Below the pieces are notes generated by a model, which saw only the letters and a program-made list of their open reading frames with translations, made no database searches and was not told where the DNA came from. A DNA stretch of 64,000 nt from Sandaracinus amylolyticus (GTDB lineage Bacteria; Myxococcota_A; Polyangia; Polyangiales; Sandaracinaceae): assembly GCF_000737325.1 (NCBI RefSeq), contig NZ_CP011125.1, forward strand, positions 8,928,001-8,992,000, written 5' to 3'. Shown in pieces: positions 60,759 through 64,000 of the stretch; within the stretch, counting starts at the first letter, position 1, and every line of letters begins with the position of its first letter. Position numbers and translations under genes: made by a program.

Positions 60759-60970
60759 AACGGCTCCCCGCGGCCGCCTCGGACCCGTCGTTCGGCCGAA
60801 GAACGGCTCCCGCCCCAGGAAACCCGCGGGTTTTCGCCGAAAAACGGCTCCCGCCCCGGGAAACCCGCATTTTTTCGCCGAAAAACGGCTCCGCCGCTGC
60901 TTCGGACGCGTTTTTCCACCAAAAAACGGCTCTGGCCCCGGGCCAGACGCGTTTTTTGGTGAAAAAACGC
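60759..60970. repeat. 41-bp tandem hairpin array between convergent genes
   Basis: Six units, the last five about 41 bp apart (ACGGCTC at 60803, 60844, 60885 and 60926, then ACGCC at 60967). Each carries a short hairpin of the TTTTT-CGCC-AAAAA kind (for example GCGTTTTTT / AAAAAACGC near the end) or the GC palindrome TCTGGCCC / GGGCCAGA. AT-rich beyond anything else in the window. Candidate bidirectional transcription barrier. Confidence 0.78.
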
Positions 60971-61023
60971 CAGTCTCCCGCGGCCAGGCGCGATCCTCGG
61001 CGCCAGCGCGGCTCGGGTCGCGA

Positions 61024-62979
61024 TCACAGCTCGCGGAACGCGCCGCTCGACTCGAAGCGGCCCTCCGCCGCGCGCCACGTGGGCGCCGAGCCGAGCTGCG
61101 TTCCCTCGGCGATCCCGGTCGAGAGCGCGCGGCCGCCGATCGTGATGGTCGACGGCGCGCGCAGCGTCGGCGCGGGCAGCGCGGGCTGCGAACGATCGAG
61201 CAGCGAGCTCGCGAGGAAGTGGCTCAGCACCGCGACGTACGCGCGCACCGTCGCGGTCTCCGCGCTCGACATCGCGCGCCCTTCGGCGGCGACGCGCAGC
61301 TCGGTGAGCTCGATCCCACCGAAGCTCGGATCGGCGCCCGACGACACGGTGCTCGCGCGCGCGAGCGCCGAGAAGCGCACCCGCAGTCCGTCGCCGTAGG
61401 GCGCGGGCCCGTCGAACGTCGCCGTCATCCCGCCGAGCATCAGCGACACGCCGCTCGCGTCGACGCTCGCGATCGGCGGCACCGTCGCGTCGAGCCGCAT
61501 CATGTCCGGCGCGACCACCATGTCCGGCGCGACCACCATGTCCGGCGCCACGACCATGTCCGGCGCGACCACCATGTCGGGCGCGACGACTCCGTCGAGC
61601 GCGCCCGCGCGATGCAGCGCGTGGAACGTCTGGTTCAGCGCGACGACCGACACCGCGGATCGGCTCGCCTCGTGGAGCATCGTGTCGACGTCGATCGCCG
61701 CGCTCTCGAGCGCGATGCCGCGCCCGCCGTCGCGCACCGCATCGCCCATCAGCTCGTAGCGGCTGCGGATCCCGAGCAAGAGGCCGTGCTCCGCGCTCGC
61801 CTCGATGCGCGTCGGGGTCGCCGCGAGGCGCAGCTCGGTCGTCGCGCCGGCGTAGCTCGGCACGCTCAGGCTGCCGCGCGCGAGCGGCGTCTCGAGCCCG
61901 CGCAGGAGGCCTTCGACGAGCGCGCGCACGCCCTCGCCGTACGCGTCACCGAGGTCGTCGCGCGCGCTCGCGGTCGCGCGCTCCGACGGGAGCTGGCTCC
62001 GCAGCGAGCCCACGATCGGGTCGCGGATGAGCTCGTGGATGTCGGGCAGCTCGACGTCGACGCTCGTGATGCGCACGGCTTCGATGGTGCGCGTCGTCGC
62101 GGTCGGCGTGGCTCCGTCGAGACCGACGTCGACGATCGTGGTGATCTCGAGGTCGAGCTCGACCGTGCCCATCGAGTCGAAGTCCGGGCCGACGGGATGG
62201 CACTCGAGGGTCACGTCGTCGCAGACCATGTGGGCCTCGTAGGTCCAGCCCACGACGTGCACGCCGAGCCGCAGATCGCGGCTGCGCGCGATCACGCGCA
62301 GGCCGCCGTCGACGACCGAGAGCTCGCTCTCCTCGGGCGCGCCGAGCATGCTCGTGTCGAGATCGATCGTCGTGAACATCACCTGCGGCCCGGTGGAGCA
62401 CCCGGTGCCCGGGTCGGTGGTGCACGGCACGACGTCGAACACGAAGCTGCCGAGCCCGACGTCGAGCGCGCCCGCGATCAGCCCCGCGGTGCCGGCGCGC
62501 GTGAGCACGTCGTCGAGCGAGCCGAGCGTCGTGTCGTCGTCGCCGTCGTCGACGCCGGATCCACCGATCTGCAAGAGCGCGGTGGTGCCCACGCGCGGAT
62601 CGTCGCCGTCGGTCGCAGCGAACGCGGGCGCGACCACGAACGTGCAGAGCTGACGCACGCCGTCGACCTCGACCTCGACGTCGTTCACGCCGAAGCGCAC
62701 CGGGATCTCGGTCGTGACGAGCCCGTTCGCGTCGATCGCGATCGCCACGTCGTTCACGCGCGCGCTCGTCGCGCCCGGCGCGCGGATCGCGGCGACGAAC
62801 GGGATCGGGCGCATCGGCTCGTCGAGCACCATCTCGCCGTGGAACGGCCGCACGCACTCGATCGCCGGTGTGATCGCCGCATCGATCACGGCACCGGCAT
62901 CGGCGGGATCGCTCGGAGATCCCCCACACGCGATCAGCAGAGCGAAGACGAGAGCACACGGCGCGCGCATCGCGCCCAT
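61024..62979 (-). CDS. lipoprotein with in-frame 18-bp VVAPDM repeats
   Basis: 651 residues, lipobox L-I-A-C-G-G. The body is beta-rich (repeated strand/turn D-G-D-D and V-D-V patterns) and may bind a ligand or surface. Near residue 465 five copies of V-V-A-P-D-M sit head to tail, encoded by an 18-bp near-identical DNA repeat (61502-61591). The length keeps the frame at any copy number, so the stalk length could vary. The start at 62979 has GGAG five bases upstream; another ATG is at 62970. Confidence 0.74.
   Translation of the reverse strand: MGAMRAPCALVFALLIACGGSPSDPADAGAVIDAAITPAIECVRPFHGEMVLDEPMRPIPFVAAIRAPGATSARVNDVAIAIDANGLVTTEIPVRFGVNDVEVEVDGVRQLCTFVVAPAFAATDGDDPRVGTTALLQIGGSGVDDGDDDTTLGSLDDVLTRAGTAGLIAGALDVGLGSFVFDVVPCTTDPGTGCSTGPQVMFTTIDLDTSMLGAPEESELSVVDGGLRVIARSRDLRLGVHVVGWTYEAHMVCDDVTLECHPVGPDFDSMGTVELDLEITTIVDVGLDGATPTATTRTIEAVRITSVDVELPDIHELIRDPIVGSLRSQLPSERATASARDDLGDAYGEGVRALVEGLLRGLETPLARGSLSVPSYAGATTELRLAATPTRIEASAEHGLLLGIRSRYELMGDAVRDGGRGIALESAAIDVDTMLHEASRSAVSVVALNQTFHALHRAGALDGVVAPDMVVAPDMVVAPDMVVAPDMVVAPDMMRLDATVPPIASVDASGVSLMLGGMTATFDGPAPYGDGLRVRFSALARASTVSSGADPSFGGIELTELRVAAEGRAMSSAETATVRAYVAVLSHFLASSLLDRSQPALPAPTLRAPSTITIGGRALSTGIAEGTQLGSAPTWRAAEGRFESSGAFREL
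61502..61591 (-). repeat. five in-frame 18-bp repeats (VNTR-like)
   Basis: ATGTCCGGCGCGACCACC-like 18-bp units on the plus strand, five times with a few changes, encoding V-V-A-P-D-M on the minus strand. Whole-codon length means slip-strand changes would alter protein length but not frame. Confidence 0.75.
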
Positions 62980-62990
62980 CGTACTCCCGA

Positions 62991-64000
62991 TCAGCTCGTC
63001 ATCGCGGAGATCGTCCCGCTCACCTCGCCGAGCGTGTCGCTCTCGTAGCCCGCGGCCTGCATCGCGGTGACGAGGCAGTGCGCGGGGTGCGCGCCCGCCG
63101 CGTCGACGTGCTGCCCGGTGCGCAGCGAGCCGTCACCGCGCCCCGCGACCAGCATCACCATGCGCTCGACGCTGTGCGTCTGGAAGTCGGTGGTCGCGTC
63201 GTTGAGCTGTCGACCGTGCCCCGCCTCGGGCGTGAACACGACGACGGAGTGATCGAGCAGCGAGCCGTCGCCCTCGCTCGTGCCGCGCATCTTGTCGATC
63301 AGGTACGCGTAGTGGCTCACGTGCCACTGCATCATCAGGCTCACCGCGAACTGACCGCGCGTGTTGGCGTCGCCGTTGTGCCCGACCTCGTGCAGGTCCG
63401 CGTAGATTGGCGTGCCGAGCATCTCGCTCACCGGCAGCACGCTCATGTGGCTCTGGAAGGTCGTGATCTGCAGCGTCGCGACGCGCGTGAGGTCGCAGAC
63501 GAACGCCATGTGGATCAGGTCCGCCATGATCCGCGCGCGCTCGTGCTCGTTCGAGTAGCCCGCGCCGGGGCGGATGTCGTCGCTGCCGCTGCCGGTGTTG
63601 TCGCCGCCGATCGGCGAGTCGGGCCCGGGATCGGTCGGCACCTCGCAGCCGCCGCCCGCGACCGGAGGGAGCGCGGCGATGCGGGTCTCGAGATCGCGCA
63701 GCTCGTCGAAGTGCCGCTCGATGCGCTCGCGATCGGCGCGCCCCAGCCGCGCGAGGAGCTGATCGCGCTTGCCGAGCACCACGTCGAGCACGCTGCGCCG
63801 CGCGCGGCGCTCGAAGTCCTGGCGCGCGGCGGCCGCGTCGTCGTCGGGCACGAACCCGCGGAACAGCGAGTCGAACGCGATCTGCGGCGAGGTCTGCGCC
63901 TCGATGGGATCGCGCATCCCGCGATAGCTCACGTACTGGCGCCCAGCGTAGCTCGAGCCGCTGAGATACCAGCTCGGCTGCGCGCGCAGCACCAGCGACT
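62991..64000 (-). CDS. DUF1552 protein, second copy, partial (runs off right edge)
   Basis: Minus-strand frame open to the window edge, at least 336 residues. DUF1552 features: D-P-I-E-A-Q-T-S, the D-L-E-T-R-I helix, H-N-G-D-A-N-T-R-G-Q-F-A, and the late H-S-V-E-R-M-V-M-L-V-A-G-R-G-D-G-S-L-R-T-G. Lacks its N-terminal Tat signal only because of the edge. The gene that follows on the same strand is the VVAPDM lipoprotein, not DUF1592, so this copy may differ from the 42-45 kb pair. Confidence 0.82.
   Translation of the reverse strand, partial: SLVLRAQPSWYLSGSSYAGRQYVSYRGMRDPIEAQTSPQIAFDSLFRGFVPDDDAAAARQDFERRARRSVLDVVLGKRDQLLARLGRADRERIERHFDELRDLETRIAALPPVAGGGCEVPTDPGPDSPIGGDNTGSGSDDIRPGAGYSNEHERARIMADLIHMAFVCDLTRVATLQITTFQSHMSVLPVSEMLGTPIYADLHEVGHNGDANTRGQFAVSLMMQWHVSHYAYLIDKMRGTSEGDGSLLDHSVVVFTPEAGHGRQLNDATTDFQTHSVERMVMLVAGRGDGSLRTGQHVDAAGAHPAHCLVTAMQAAGYESDTLGEVSGTISAMTS

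Noticed and set aside
60759-60970. CRISPR array
   Set aside because: 41-bp units are contiguous and degenerate without spacer/repeat alternation; T and A runs suit hairpins instead.

Overview
The window is very GC-rich DNA with dense, tightly packed genes and almost no non-coding space. It looks like the chromosome of a predatory-type myxobacterium (Myxococcota, probably order Polyangiales; a Sandaracinus-like genus is my guess from memory, not a search). The reasons are several Ser/Thr protein kinases of the PknB/myxobacterial type, many lipoproteins with acidic Asp/Gly linkers, a MYXO-CTERM-like C-terminus (gene at 21719-22954), DUF2330 and IgGFc-binding-like secreted proteins, and DUF1552/DUF1592 gene pairs. 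I saw no rRNA, tRNA, CRISPR array, transposase or phage gene.

Layout. 1-6.2 kb: lipoprotein fragment, membrane Ser/Thr kinase plus secreted partner, HAD phosphatase, Kazal/antistasin protease inhibitor, two small unknowns. 6.4-14.6 kb: peroxiredoxin, a cyclic-nucleotide phosphodiesterase next to a cNMP-binding regulator, a glycosyltransferase-like/aminopeptidase-like pair, M14 carboxypeptidase, EVE-domain protein. 14.7-16.3 kb: seven-bladed beta-propeller lectin and a Cys-rich copper-storage-like protein. 16.3-21.7 kb: iron-uptake locus with two Fur-box-like sites (small membrane protein, PepSY reductase-like protein, TonB receptor, MxcI-like lipoprotein). 21.7-31.3 kb: MYXO-CTERM protein, DUF2330 protein, then an ECF sigma factor translationally coupled to a 1458-residue FecR-VIT-vWA-TPR membrane protein. 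31.4-38.3 kb: M48 protease, extensin-like protein, small secreted proteins, TerC, diiron protein. 38.6-42.0 kb: a second sigma/FecR operon. 42.0-48.8 kb: DUF1552/DUF1592 pair and two tandem Ser/Thr kinases, one with a CHASE sensor domain. 48.4-53.8 kb: membrane protein, papain-like protease with two P domains, a truncated lipoprotein, and a zinc-ribbon/Tudor-like pair. 53.8-58.5 kb: a repeat-rich non-coding island beside a macro-like/SIR2 fusion, an HxlR regulator with divergent dehydrogenase, ABC-2 permease. 58.5-64 kb: disordered small protein, IgGFc-binding-like protein, repeat-containing lipoprotein, a second DUF1552 gene running off the end.

The most novel signals are non-coding. A 76-91 bp palindromic element occurs at four loci (5.0, 11.1, 13.7 and 52.1 kb), always just 3' of a plus-strand stop codon. 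Its arms carry compensatory base changes, so its fold is conserved. Separate hairpin arrays (41-bp tandem units at 60.76-60.97 kb; twin hairpins at 48.35 kb) and a palindrome at 41.99 kb also sit between convergent genes. Several genes have a -35/-10 promoter ending only 6-10 bases before the start codon, suggesting leaderless or near-leaderless messages.
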